The notes under the pieces were generated by a model. The model made no database searches. It was not told the DNA's origin and worked only from the letters and a program-made list of their open reading frames with translations. Positions 25,485 to 34,792 of a DNA stretch of 64,000 nucleotides are shown here, piece by piece. The stretch's first letter is position 1, and each line of letters opens with the position of its first letter. The stretch spans positions 186,001-250,000 of the forward strand of contig NZ_JAAKXY010000001.1 of the NCBI RefSeq assembly GCF_011043775.1, given 5' to 3'. Origin of the DNA: Natronolimnobius sp. AArcel1. GTDB lineage: Archaea; Halobacteriota; Halobacteria; Halobacteriales; Natrialbaceae. The translations under genes were made by a program, and so were the position numbers.

Positions 25485-26627
25485 ATGGACGTGGGCGTCG
25501 TCGTCAACCCAATTGCAGGTATGGGCGGCCGGGTCGGCCTGAAAGGCACCGACGGCAAACTCGAGGAGGCACGCGAACGCGGCGCAGAGCCACGCGCACC
25601 GGCTCGAGCCCGAGAAGCACTCGAGTCACTCGCTCGACACGCACCCGAGTGTACGCTCTACACTGTCGCCGGTATGATGGGCGAGGATGTTGCTCGAGCC
25701 GCTGGATTTGACCCACAGATCATCACCACTGGCGATGGAGCGACTGACACAGCACCGATGGACGAAGATGGAGCAGAACTGGAGACGTCCGCTGAGGACA
25801 CGCAAAACGCCGTCCGCGCGTTTCTCGAGCAGGGCGTCGATCTCGTACTGTTCGTCGGCGGCGACGGCACGGCAGTCGACGTTGCAGACGTCCTCGAGAC
25901 GCTCGAGGGAGCCGAGACGGGAATCGATGACAGCGATCGAACGCCGATGCTCGGTGTACCCGCAGGCGTCAAAATCTATTCATCCGTCTTCGCTGTCACG
26001 CCCGCCGACGCAGGGCGGGTCGCCGCGGAGTTCGAGCGCGTCGAGTTTCGCGAGGTCAACGACATCGACGAAGACGCCTATCGCGAGGGAACCGTTCGAA
26101 GTGAGCTTCGAGCAATCGTTCCCGTCCCTGTCGCCCCCGCACTGCAATCGAGCAAACAGCTTGCAAGCGGGAGCGTCGACTCCCTCGCAGCCGGATTCGC
26201 CCGTGAGATCGAATCGGATCGCATCTACATCTTCGGTCCCGGCAGCACCGTCGGCGCAATCGAAACCGAACTCGAGATCGACCCATCGCCCCTCGGTATC
26301 GACGTCTGGTACGACGGCGATCTGCTTGCTCGCGACGCAGCAGAAGCCGATATCCTCGAGGCCCTCGCAGAACGGGACGCCGACGTCACAATCGTCGTCT
26401 CGCCAATCGGCGGGCAGGGATTCATTTTCGGTCGTGGGAACCACCAGCTTTCGCCAGCCGTCCTCGAGCACGCAGATGAGATCGAGGTCGTCGCGTCGGA
26501 GGCGAAACTCGACGGTATCGACGCGTTGCACGTTGATACGGACGACAAATCGATTGACGAGGACCTTTGCGGCTGGATTCGCGTCCGAACGGGGCGATTT
26601 ACGACGCGTCTTATTCAGGTCGTCTAG
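25485..26627 (+). CDS. ATP-NAD kinase-like (AcoX family) protein
   Basis: A 380-residue protein. The N-terminal VVNPIAGMGGRVGLKGTDG (residues 5-23) and the FVGGDGTAVDVADV motif (about 125-138) are those of the AcoX branch of the ATP-NAD kinase fold, larger than ordinary NAD kinase. It may phosphorylate NAD or a related nucleotide; AcoX itself is of uncertain function. The frame is open 8 codons upstream; the ATG at 25485 is preferred because the conserved fold begins at once. It is followed by a 203-base AT-rich gap. Confidence 0.87.
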   Translation: MDVGVVVNPIAGMGGRVGLKGTDGKLEEARERGAEPRAPARAREALESLARHAPECTLYTVAGMMGEDVARAAGFDPQIITTGDGATDTAPMDEDGAELETSAEDTQNAVRAFLEQGVDLVLFVGGDGTAVDVADVLETLEGAETGIDDSDRTPMLGVPAGVKIYSSVFAVTPADAGRVAAEFERVEFREVNDIDEDAYREGTVRSELRAIVPVPVAPALQSSKQLASGSVDSLAAGFAREIESDRIYIFGPGSTVGAIETELEIDPSPLGIDVWYDGDLLARDAAEADILEALAERDADVTIVVSPIGGQGFIFGRGNHQLSPAVLEHADEIEVVASEAKLDGIDALHVDTDDKSIDEDLCGWIRVRTGRFTTRLIQVV

Positions 26628-26830
26628 AATTATCATCTCCGAAGCGATACTCGAGCAGTTTCGCCCGGTTTGACGCGAGAATCACGTCACGAGTGGCTGC
26701 GGCCGTCGCTATTGTCGAATTATATAAGGTCTGCTGGAATTGTGGGGAATCACCCAAGCATATAACGACGGCACTGTGATATAATGGCAATATAGTCAAG
26801 ATTAAGGTTGAGTGTTGCATACGAAGGTGT
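26628..26830. promoter_or_regulatory. AT-rich promoter region before the PhoU-like gene
   Basis: The 203 bases hold two strong AT boxes, TTATATAAGG near 26718 and GATATAATGG near 26777, before the ATG at 26831. Neither is at the leaderless distance of 25-30 bases, so the transcript may have a leader, or two promoters may be used. No other feature was found. Confidence 0.4.
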
Positions 26831-27862
26831 ATGGAAACCCGGAAAGTGCAGCGTCTCGGCCCATCGACACTCGCGATGACGCTTCCCGCGGAGTGGGCGT
26901 CCGAGCACAATGTCGAGAAAGGCGACGAGGTCTCGCTGCGAACCAGTGGCAAGGGAACGCTGACGGTGATGCCCGAATCTGCAAGTTCTGAAGAAACTGA
27001 GGCGATTATCCACGCTGACGATCTCAATGCCGACGCCGTCGAGCGAGCAATCGTCGCCCAGTACGTCCTTGGCCGCCGCGTCATCCGTATCGAACGCGAA
27101 GAGGGCGCGCTCTCGTCCGATCACATCAACGCCGTCTACCAGGCAGAAACCCAACTCATGGGACTTGGCGTGATCGAAGAAACGCCCGAAAGCATCTCTA
27201 TTCGCTGCTCGGTCGACCCTGAGGACTTCACCCTCGACAACCTGCTCGAGCGCCTCGAGCGAACCGGCCAGACGATGCGTGGTGAGGGGATCAAAGCCCT
27301 TGCACACGGCAATCCCGACCTCGCACAGCGAGCGCTCAACCGCGAGCGCCAAGCCAACAAAATCTTCGTGTTGCTCTTGCGGCTGATCTTTACGGCCTAC
27401 CAGAACCCGAATCTCGCACGTGCCGTCGATCTCGACAGTGGCTTCCCATTGATCGGCTACCGATCCATCGCGAAGAACCTCGAGTTGACGGCGGACAACG
27501 GTGAGGATATTGCAGAGATCGTTATCGAAGCCGAAGATCACGATATCGACGTCGACAGTTCCGTGATGCGCGACATTCGTGAGATGAACGATCTCGTCGA
27601 TGAGATTACAACCATCTCGGTCGAAGCAGCCGTCGAACGCGATTACGACAAATCGAATCGCGTCCGCGAACTGTTTCACGAAATCTCCGACCGCGAAGAC
27701 GAAATCCTCGACGGACTTCCCGAGATGCCGAACAAGGACCTGCTTCGCGTTCGAGAGGTCCTCGTCAGCCTCGAGCAGACTGCACAGTACGCGATGCGAA
27801 ACGCCGAAATTGCGGCGAACCTGGCACTAAACGAAGAGTCAGATCATACAACGATCAAATAA
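26831..27862 (+). CDS. PhoU-like phosphate uptake regulator with AbrB domain
   Basis: A 343-residue protein. Residues 1-50 are an AbrB/SpoVT DNA-binding swapped hairpin (RKVQRLGPSTLAMTLPAEW then VEKGDEVSL). The rest is two helical PhoU repeats with the acidic metal-binding patterns of the family (for example RDIREMNDLVDE and DREDEILDGL). This fusion is common in haloarchaea and links a phosphate-signalling domain to DNA binding. No pst genes are in the window. Confidence 0.9.
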   Translation: METRKVQRLGPSTLAMTLPAEWASEHNVEKGDEVSLRTSGKGTLTVMPESASSEETEAIIHADDLNADAVERAIVAQYVLGRRVIRIEREEGALSSDHINAVYQAETQLMGLGVIEETPESISIRCSVDPEDFTLDNLLERLERTGQTMRGEGIKALAHGNPDLAQRALNRERQANKIFVLLLRLIFTAYQNPNLARAVDLDSGFPLIGYRSIAKNLELTADNGEDIAEIVIEAEDHDIDVDSSVMRDIREMNDLVDEITTISVEAAVERDYDKSNRVRELFHEISDREDEILDGLPEMPNKDLLRVREVLVSLEQTAQYAMRNAEIAANLALNEESDHTTIK

Positions 27863-27957
27863 TCGCCGACTCGACTCGAGGAGCAAAGCGACTACCCTGA
27901 TCGGTTCGATTCTCGAGAATAAGTGCGTTTAAGAGACCCCACTCACAATCTCGGGGT

Positions 27958-28143
27958 ATGGCTACCGAATCGAACTCGACGACGGACAAAGGGCTCGGCG
28001 TCGCACTCGCCTGTGCGGCAGTCGTTGCGGTCGGGGCAGTGTTGATGATCACTGGCGCACCGGATATCGAAGCCGCATGGGGCTTCGCCGCGGCAATGAT
28101 CTTTAGCGCAATCGCAATCGTCGCGATCCATCTCTGGGGCTAA
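27958..28143 (+). CDS. Small two-helix membrane protein
   Basis: A 61-residue protein with a polar N-terminus and hydrophobic segments at about residues 13-33 and 39-59. A TTTAAG box lies about 30 bases before the ATG. Similar short membrane proteins are common in haloarchaea, but I cannot name a function. Confidence 0.65.
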   Translation: MATESNSTTDKGLGVALACAAVVAVGAVLMITGAPDIEAAWGFAAAMIFSAIAIVAIHLWG

Positions 28144-28224
28144 GGGCCTGTCCGCTGTTCTCGCGGCACACGTGGTCACGCAATACTGTTAAGACCGACG
28201 AGTGCGTACGTTTTGGTACGGACG

Positions 28225-28449
28225 ATGACTGACTATTCCGACGAAGAGAAGCGGATCCTCTCGCACCTCCGTGAGAGTGCTGCCCGGGGAGAACAGTACT
28301 TTCGGGCGAAAAACATCGCCGCAGCGATCGGACTCTCGTCGAAACAGGTTGGCGCACGACTACCCCACTTGGCAGAAAAATCAGAGGATGTTGACATCGA
28401 AAAGTGGGGTCGCGCCCGCTCGACGACGTGGAAAGTGACTGTCAGTTAA
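28225..28449 (+). CDS. Small winged-helix-like protein (DUF7123-like)
   Basis: A 74-residue protein. The pattern KRILSHLRESAARGEQYFRAKNIAAAIGLSSKQVGARLPHL is a helix-turn-helix, and WGRARSTTWKV a wing. It resembles a small conserved haloarchaeal family. The ATG at 28225 is used; an upstream in-frame TTG would add four residues. It may be a transcriptional or DNA-associated regulator. Confidence 0.78.
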   Translation: MTDYSDEEKRILSHLRESAARGEQYFRAKNIAAAIGLSSKQVGARLPHLAEKSEDVDIEKWGRARSTTWKVTVS

Positions 28450-28590
28450 CCCCGGACCGCCACGTTTGCGTTTCGATCGGCGTTTCTCGCGTACTATTCA
28501 CTATCGTATTCTATAGTTTCTCGAGAAAGGGTCCGTCTCGAGTCGTCACGGTCCACGGCCTTTTTACCCCAGAATCTCCGAGGTAGCCCC

Positions 28591-29022
28591 ATGACTGTAC
28601 GGGTCGATCGTTCGTTCGAGTTGTCGGCGTCACCCGAGCGCGTCTGGGAGTTCATTTCTGACCCGGAGAATCGCGCTCGAGCGATCAGCGTTGTCCAAGA
28701 CTATCGTGTCACCGACCCAGCTGGTCGACAGGTCACCTGGGATGTGGAACTGCCAATCCCGCTTGTCCGTCGGACGGTCAGCGTCGAAACCGAAGATGTA
28801 ACGCGAAATGAGCCGGAATACGTCAAATTCGTCGGGAAGGCGAAGGTCATGCAGGTGACCGGCGAACACACCATCGTCCCCACTGAAACCGGGACTCGAG
28901 TCGAGAATCACTTCGTCGTGGATGGGAAGCTTCCGGGCGTCGAAAAGTACTTCAAACGCAATCTGGACGGCGAACTCGAGAATCTCCAGCGCGCACTCGA
29001 GCGAGCCGTCCAGACGACGTAG
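28591..29022 (+). CDS. SRPBCC (CoxG/polyketide cyclase-like) domain protein
   Basis: A 143-residue protein with the START-like fold: the DRSFELSASPERVWEFISDP opening, strands in the middle, and a C-terminal long helix (YFKRNLDGELENLQRALERAV). Relatives bind lipids or hydrophobic ligands; CoxG works in carbon-monoxide dehydrogenase maturation, but no cox genes are nearby. It precedes the nitrilase-family gene by 5 bases, so they are probably co-transcribed. Confidence 0.85.
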   Translation: MTVRVDRSFELSASPERVWEFISDPENRARAISVVQDYRVTDPAGRQVTWDVELPIPLVRRTVSVETEDVTRNEPEYVKFVGKAKVMQVTGEHTIVPTETGTRVENHFVVDGKLPGVEKYFKRNLDGELENLQRALERAVQTT

Positions 29023-29027
29023 ATAGC

Positions 29028-29879
29028 ATGACCCCACCAGCGATACCAGCACCAGATGCGACGCTGACGCTTGGAGCGGCCCAACTGCAGATCGACCCGG
29101 GTGCAGTGACAGCCAACCTCGAGCGCGCACTCGAGGCAATCGAACAGGCCGCAAGCCGTGGCGTGGACCTGATTGCGCTGCCGGAACTCTTTACGGTCGG
29201 CTACTTCGCGTTCGACCAGTACGACGCAAGCGCCGAACCACTCGAGGGCGAGACGCTGACGCGCCTGCAAAATGCGGCCGACGAACACAACGTGGCCGTC
29301 CTCGCGGGCACCGTCGTCGAGGACCTTGCGGCGACTGAGGGCGTTCCAACGCCAGCCGAGACGGGACTCGCGAACACCGCCGTTCTTTTCGATTCCGCTG
29401 GAAAGCGCCAACTTGTCTATCGGAAACACCACCTCTTTGGGTACGACTCGGCCGAATCGGACCTCCTCGTCCCCGGCGAGCGCCTCGAGACGGCGACAAT
29501 TGGCGGCCTCACAGTAGGCGTGACGACTTGCTACGACCTGCGGTTTCCGGAACTCTATCGGCGGCTGGTCGATGCCGGCGTCGAACTCATTCTCGTGCCG
29601 AGCGCGTGGCCCTACCCGCGTATTGAGCACTGGGAGACGCTCTCGAGAGCGCGTGCAATCGAAAACCAATGCTACGTGGCGACGATTAACGGCGCGGGAA
29701 CGTTTCCGACCGACAGCGGCGAGACGACGCTGCTCGGACGCTCGAGTGTTATTGATCCCTGGGGCGTGACGCTAGCCTCGAGTGGTGACGACCCTGCACT
29801 GGTCACCGCAGAGATCGATCGTGAGACGGTGACAGCCGTTCGTGAGGAGTTTCCGGCGCTTCGGGACCGGCGATTCTAA
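29028..29879 (+). CDS. Carbon-nitrogen hydrolase (nitrilase family)
   Basis: A 283-residue amidohydrolase. The catalytic triad is visible: Glu in IALPELFTVGYF, Lys in VYRKHHLFGYD, Cys in VTTCYDLRFPELYRR. It belongs to the NIT/omega-amidase-like branch; substrates of this branch include deaminated glutathione or omega-amides, and the exact one is unknown. Five bases separate it from the SRPBCC gene. Confidence 0.92.
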   Translation: MTPPAIPAPDATLTLGAAQLQIDPGAVTANLERALEAIEQAASRGVDLIALPELFTVGYFAFDQYDASAEPLEGETLTRLQNAADEHNVAVLAGTVVEDLAATEGVPTPAETGLANTAVLFDSAGKRQLVYRKHHLFGYDSAESDLLVPGERLETATIGGLTVGVTTCYDLRFPELYRRLVDAGVELILVPSAWPYPRIEHWETLSRARAIENQCYVATINGAGTFPTDSGETTLLGRSSVIDPWGVTLASSGDDPALVTAEIDRETVTAVREEFPALRDRRF

Positions 29880-30114
29880 GCGCTGGACCGCTGGGTTCAC
29901 TCCGACCGACTGTACTGCCAGCAATACCATCAGGCGACCGCTGACTTTTTAGTCGGGTAGCGTCTGTGTATAGACGCCGGTTCAGGCGCTTTTCACGTCT
30001 CGCCGGCAACAAAGCGCGTCTCCGGGCCACCGAACGCTCGTCCCCGGGAACGAGTGTTCAGCCACGTCCGCATCCACTCCGCCACTCACCTCGGCCTCGT
30101 CCACCCCTTTCGTA
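29880..30114. other. 235-base convergent gap with several hairpins
   Basis: No coding signal. Three inverted repeats are seen: GACT/AGTC around T4 (29943-29954), GCGTCT/AGACGC with a 6-base loop (29960-29977), and a 10-base stem with one G-T pair (30032-30041 with 30050-30059) around an 8-base loop. They may serve as terminators for the two converging genes. Confidence 0.4.
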
Positions 30115-30582
30115 TTACGCTTTCTCGCCCAGTGGCACAAGTGTCGACACCCGTGCGTTTTCTTTGATCTCGAGGCCACCATCGGGAACGGTCAGTGGCA
30201 CCAGCGGAAGGTGCGAGCCGACCTGTACCGACGGATGGGAGCCACCGCGCGCAAGGAGTTCGTTTCGCGGCTGGAGCAACAGCGCCATCTCGGGGTCCGT
30301 CAGAAACTCGTTGTGCTGGATAACGTACTGGCCGCCCTCGAGTGACCACCAGCCGAACTCGTCGTCGGGGTTACGGAGTTCAGTGTCGACCGGCGCTAAG
30401 TCGGCGTCTGCGAGTTCGTCGCCGCCGAAATCGAGTCGGCCGGGTGCGGTGACTTCGTAGATCGCACTCGCCGTCAGGTCGATACCGTGCTCGTGAACCT
30501 GCGTTGGTTCGTAGATCAGGTTATCGACGACGTCAGCGATTGGATTCCGATCTGCATTCGTTGGGGGATCATCAGCAGACAT
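30115..30582 (-). CDS. dUTPase/dCTP deaminase-like protein
   Basis: A 155-residue protein of the trimeric dUTPase/dCTP-deaminase fold. The stretch ELLARGGSHPSVQVGSHLP and the C-terminal PLTVPDGGLEIKENARVSTL fit this family in haloarchaea. It would keep dUTP out of DNA or supply dUMP. The frame is open far upstream, but that part overlaps the methyltransferase promoter; the ATG at 30582 gives the normal length. It is divergent from the methyltransferase gene, 90 bases apart. Confidence 0.78.
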   Translation of the reverse strand: MSADDPPTNADRNPIADVVDNLIYEPTQVHEHGIDLTASAIYEVTAPGRLDFGGDELADADLAPVDTELRNPDDEFGWWSLEGGQYVIQHNEFLTDPEMALLLQPRNELLARGGSHPSVQVGSHLPLVPLTVPDGGLEIKENARVSTLVPLGEKA

Positions 30583-30672
30583 TTGCGATAGCTGACGGGT
30601 TCGACCGACAAAAAAGTGGCTTCGACATGTCTCGTCCCGCAGTTCTATACTGTCCCCGTTGAAGATATCCGT

Positions 30673-31347
30673 ATGGTCGAGGTACTCAGCGACGAGATCA
30701 CTCGCTTCGTGCGCACAGTTGGCCCGGATACTGACGAGACGCTCGAGGAGATGGACGCCTACGCAGAACGGGAAGGGTTCCCTCACGTTGGCCCTGAAGT
30801 CGGCGGCGTCCTTCGATTGCTCGCCCGACTCAGTAACGCCGAGCGCGTCTTCGAGTTCGGCTCTGGCTACGGCTACTCGGCGTACTGGTTCGCAGGCGCG
30901 CTCCCCGATGACGGCGAGATTGTCCTCACCGAAGTCGACGAAGACGAACTCGAGATGGCTCGTGAGTACATGGCCGAGGGTGGCTACGACGACATCGCGC
31001 AGTACGAACTCGGGGACGCACTCGAGGCGATTGAACGCTACGACGGCCCCTTTGAGACGGTGTTAATCGACCACCAGAAGCACCGCTACGTCGAGGCGTT
31101 CGACGCGGTTCGCGAGAAAGTCCCCGTCGGGGGCGTGATCGTCGCGGACAACGCAATCACCGCCGGTCCACTCGAGTTTGACAAACTACTCGCACTTGCG
31201 GAGGGTGACGAGACAGTCGCTGCTGACGCAAACAAACATACGCGCGGTATTGCGGACTATCTCGAGCGTGTTACGACTGATCCAGCGTTTGAGACGGTCG
31301 TGCTACCATTGGGAGAAGGAATCGCCGTGAGTTACCGCGTCGAGTAA
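30673..31347 (+). CDS. SAM-dependent O-methyltransferase
   Basis: A 224-residue class I methyltransferase of the COG4122 group. The SAM motif VFEFGSGYGYSAYW is at about residues 60-73, with acidic post-motifs LTEVDEDELEMA and VLIDHQKHRYVEAF, the latter holding the metal-binding Asp region of catechol-type O-methyltransferases. The acceptor is unknown. Its last 16 bases overlap the convergent membrane-protein gene. Confidence 0.88.
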   Translation: MVEVLSDEITRFVRTVGPDTDETLEEMDAYAEREGFPHVGPEVGGVLRLLARLSNAERVFEFGSGYGYSAYWFAGALPDDGEIVLTEVDEDELEMAREYMAEGGYDDIAQYELGDALEAIERYDGPFETVLIDHQKHRYVEAFDAVREKVPVGGVIVADNAITAGPLEFDKLLALAEGDETVAADANKHTRGIADYLERVTTDPAFETVVLPLGEGIAVSYRVE

Positions 31348-31793
31348 TCCGAGGTCTCACCCTCGAGCACCTGTTCTTCGGCCGCATGCGCGCTCGAGGC
31401 ACCGTATTCTCGGAACCCGAGGAAAGTGGTCGAACCACAGGCCGTCAAAAACGTCGCCCAAGTGATTGCCGTCAGCGAGGCAACGAGAACGCTACTCGAG
31501 CCTGGAACGGCACTCGCGATTGCCTCGAGGCCGATAGCGTGGAGTCCAGAGACGGCGAGGAAGGCGATCCAGAACGCAAACGAGAGGTTCGCAAGCGTCC
31601 GGCGGCTAACCCGATTCGCGTAGCGGGCGAGACAGTACACAGCGATGACGGCAAGCGCGGTCGCTGTTACTGTGTGTCCAAGTGAAAGCACCTCGGCGCT
31701 GCCAGTCGCGATGCCGGCAACGGCGAAACAGGCGAACGAGGCGGCGAGCAGAAGTCGATCCGAACGGACGTTAGACTGGATCACGGCGGTCAC
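31332..31793 (-). CDS. Predicted membrane protein, four TM helices
   Basis: A 153-residue protein with hydrophobic segments at about residues 13-30, 36-55, 70-88 and 98-118 and a polar C-terminal tail. No family recognised. A CTATATAG box (31820-31827) lies 27-34 bases before the ATG, supporting this start and leaderless expression. Its 3' end overlaps that of the methyltransferase gene by 16 bases. Confidence 0.75.
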   Translation of the reverse strand: MTAVIQSNVRSDRLLLAASFACFAVAGIATGSAEVLSLGHTVTATALAVIAVYCLARYANRVSRRTLANLSFAFWIAFLAVSGLHAIGLEAIASAVPGSSSVLVASLTAITWATFLTACGSTTFLGFREYGASSAHAAEEQVLEGETSDYSTR

Positions 31794-31881
31794 TGCCTTG
31801 GCGAGAGGTGTCTCCGGGTGACTATATAGCTGTTGGTGGCATCGAATCCCGCCGCTACTCGCCGTTCAGGAGACTTGTCTC

Positions 31882-34668
31882 TCAGTGCTCCTGCTCAGTT
31901 GCTGGTAGGGTAAACGACACTGACGTTTGTTCGCCGGGTTCGGACTCAATCCAGATGTCGCCACCGTGGCGTTCGATGATCCGCTTACAGACTGCGAGTC
32001 CGATCCCCGTTCCATCGTGTGTCTCCCGACTATGCAGTCGCTGGAATACCTCGAAGACGCGCTCGGTCGCATTCGCTTTGATTCCGATCCCGTGATCCGT
32101 AACCGTCAATTCCCAGTACGACCCGTCGCGCTCGCTCGAGATCTCGATATCTGGGGCCTCGTCACCGCTGTATTCGATCGCGTTCGACAGCAGATTCTGA
32201 AAGACTTGGCGCAGTTGCGAGGCGTCTCCGCGCACTGTTGGCAGCGAGTTTGTCGTCACCACAGCGTCGGATTCAGCGATACGCAACTGCAGATCCTCGT
32301 GGACGTTCGAAACGACTGTCTCGAGGTCAACCGGCTCGAGCGGGTCACCCTGGGTTTCGACGCGCGAGTAGGTGAGCAAGCCGTCGATCATGTTTCGCAT
32401 CCGATCTGCGCCATCAGTTGCATACTCCAGAAACTCCTGGCCATCGTCATCGAGGTCGTCACCGTAGCGTTGTTCGATCAAGCGGAGGTAACTCGAGACC
32501 ATCCGTAACGGCTCCTGTAAGTCGTGGCTGGCGGCGTAGGCGAACTGTTCTAAGCGTTCGTTCGACGCCTCGAGCTGTCGTTCATACACTTTCCGTTCAG
32601 TTACGTCGCGAAAGTACACCGAAAGGCCGGTTTCGGAGGGGTACACGTTAAACTCGAGCCAGGCGTCTGTCGTCCCATCGTAGGATTCGAAACTGACACG
32701 CTCCTGTGAGTTCATTGCGTCGTGAAACTGCTGACGGATGCGGTCCGTTTCTCCCTCTTCGGCTGTATCCGCAGCGTAGATCTCTTCAAGTCGACGGCCA
32801 CGCAACTCGCCGGGCGCGTATTGCAGCAACGCTGCAGCTCGGTCATTGACGTGGGTGAACCGATAGTCTTCATCGAGCGCGAAGAACGCATCCGAGATAC
32901 GCCCCAGAATCTCGCTCAGTTCGGTCTCGAGTTCGCTCTTGCGGCGCTCGAGTTGGCGCTGCTGAGTCTTGAGCTCTGTAATGTCTTCACCGACGGTGAT
33001 GACGCGCTCGACGGTCCCGTCAGCGTCAAAGACCGGCGCGGCGTTGACGATGAACCACGTGCGCGTGCCGTCTGCACCCACTCCCTCGAGTTCGACATCG
33101 ACAACCGGCTCACCGCGATCCCACGCGCGAGCCGCTGGCGTTCGCTCGAGTGGCAGCGGGTTTCCGTCAGCATCGTACAGTGTCAGCGTCTCGTCCGCGT
33201 CGACCGCCTGCTGCGTGGGAAAACCGGGAAGCTCCATAGCGTGTCGGTTCGCCTGGACGGTCTCACCATCACCATTCATGACCGCGATTGCGACTGGCGC
33301 CGTCTGCAGAAGCTTCTCCATCTGGACGTGCTCGCGCTCGAGTTGGCGTTCGTTTTCGATGCGGTTGAACGTCGCCTCGAGACTCGATGCGGCGATTTTA
33401 AGCAACGAGAGATCCCCGCGGTCGAACGCACCCGGCTGTTCCGAACCGGCGATGATGATGCCGTAGTCGCCGATTGGCAGGATGATCTCGCTTCTAATGG
33501 GCGTCTCGAGGTTGTAAACGTCCGGATCCGACCTGACATCGTCGTAGATTTCGGGGCTTCCAGTTTCGAAGACGCGCCAGGCGATTCCCTCCCCGCGTTC
33601 GAACGTCGGTGCCTCGTCGAACAGGCCGAGCCCCGGTTCCGAGATCGCAATCGGACACAGCGCCTGTGCAGTTTCCTCGTAGCGAAAGACGCCGTTTATC
33701 TCGAGGTCGAGAATCCCACGCAGACTGCGACAGGCCCGTTCGGCGGCATCTTTGTCTGACTCCGCCTGCAGCCAGTCGTTGACGGCTTCGTTGAGTCGAC
33801 GTAACTGGTAGGACCGACGACGGCGATCGGTTACGTCGTAGTAGAGTTCGATCCGCCCACCGGCGTACGGTCCAGACTCGATCGGTTGGCTCCGATGCTC
33901 GAGCCAGCGTGTCTCCCGATTTTCGCCGGGGAGGATTCGACACTCGAACTGCTCCACGTAGCTGTTGTCGTCGTACGTTGCGATGACGGTGTCGCGAAAC
34001 CGCGGGAAATCGGCGACCCGATCAGCGAGTGTTTCGGTGATCAAGGAACGTTTGTCCCGGCCGACCACGGCCTCCCGATTAAGCCCGAAGTAGCGTTCGG
34101 TAGCTTCGTTGATCCACGCGACATCGAACGCCGAATCTAACACGAACACGCCGACAGCGGCTTCCTCGAGCACGGAGGCGACGGTTGTATGTGTCTCATC
34201 CATCGGGGGGAATGGCTGATCGCCGGTGGCATCAGCTGTTTTTATCGGCTCGACAATCCCAATCAGGGACGGCGGCGTGCGGGAATCGTCGACCCCGAAG
34301 TGCTTCAACCGAAGGGTACAGGGAAGTCGTCGGCCGTCTGCGGTGTGAACGTCGATTGCTACCGTCTCAGTCTTGGTTTCGGCCTCAGCTGCCTGATTGG
34401 CGAGGAACTCGTCGAAACACTCACTCGAGCGGCCGTCACCGTCGCGGTGGTCGAAGACGGCACTGACCGGTTCGCCAAGCAGGCGGTCACGACTATTGTT
34501 GGTCAACTCGAGGAACGTTTCGTCGAGTCCGACCAGACGGCCGTCAGCGCTGAGCTGAACGACGCCGCCGTCGACCATCTCGACGAGTGCCCGGTAGCCC
34601 GCGAACCCACCGTGGTCGTCACCGACGGCCCAGAACGTCGAGTCAGTCGCCGCTGCTCGGTCGTCCAT
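31882..34668 (-). CDS. Multi-PAS/GAF sensor histidine kinase
   Basis: A 928-residue soluble kinase with no TM helix. Order of domains: PAS (about 25-140), PAS (160-280), GAF (300-435), PAS (445-565), PAS (585-695), HisKA with phospho-accepting H715 in ASHDLQEPLR (705-770), HATPase (815-920) with NLLSNAIEY, DHGIGI and GTGIGLAV. The H-box is of the phytochrome-like type common in haloarchaea. It likely senses an internal redox, light or ligand signal. No receiver-domain gene is adjacent, so the partner is unknown. The frame is open another 122 codons, but that part is the antisense of the creatininase gene; an ATG at 34695 is an alternative. Confidence 0.92.
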   Translation of the reverse strand: MDDRAAATDSTFWAVGDDHGGFAGYRALVEMVDGGVVQLSADGRLVGLDETFLELTNNSRDRLLGEPVSAVFDHRDGDGRSSECFDEFLANQAAEAETKTETVAIDVHTADGRRLPCTLRLKHFGVDDSRTPPSLIGIVEPIKTADATGDQPFPPMDETHTTVASVLEEAAVGVFVLDSAFDVAWINEATERYFGLNREAVVGRDKRSLITETLADRVADFPRFRDTVIATYDDNSYVEQFECRILPGENRETRWLEHRSQPIESGPYAGGRIELYYDVTDRRRRSYQLRRLNEAVNDWLQAESDKDAAERACRSLRGILDLEINGVFRYEETAQALCPIAISEPGLGLFDEAPTFERGEGIAWRVFETGSPEIYDDVRSDPDVYNLETPIRSEIILPIGDYGIIIAGSEQPGAFDRGDLSLLKIAASSLEATFNRIENERQLEREHVQMEKLLQTAPVAIAVMNGDGETVQANRHAMELPGFPTQQAVDADETLTLYDADGNPLPLERTPAARAWDRGEPVVDVELEGVGADGTRTWFIVNAAPVFDADGTVERVITVGEDITELKTQQRQLERRKSELETELSEILGRISDAFFALDEDYRFTHVNDRAAALLQYAPGELRGRRLEEIYAADTAEEGETDRIRQQFHDAMNSQERVSFESYDGTTDAWLEFNVYPSETGLSVYFRDVTERKVYERQLEASNERLEQFAYAASHDLQEPLRMVSSYLRLIEQRYGDDLDDDGQEFLEYATDGADRMRNMIDGLLTYSRVETQGDPLEPVDLETVVSNVHEDLQLRIAESDAVVTTNSLPTVRGDASQLRQVFQNLLSNAIEYSGDEAPDIEISSERDGSYWELTVTDHGIGIKANATERVFEVFQRLHSRETHDGTGIGLAVCKRIIERHGGDIWIESEPGEQTSVSFTLPATEQEH

Positions 34669-34792
34669 TACCGGGAGAACGGTGGTCCAAGGCATAAGTC
34701 CCGCGCTCGCTCTGGTGGACCGCCGCACGGACGAACGCGAACAGCGAACGGCCGGTGCTGATTCGATCAGGAGCCACGAGCACCCACCCGCA

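Noticed and set aside
31830-31860. TCGAAT-containing stretch as a tRNA end
   Set aside because: The putative T-stem arms do not pair and no upstream tRNA body is found.
32722-33759. 345-residue plus-strand frame inside the histidine kinase gene
   Set aside because: Antisense to a kinase with complete PAS, GAF, HisKA and HATPase domains; the frame itself shows no domain.
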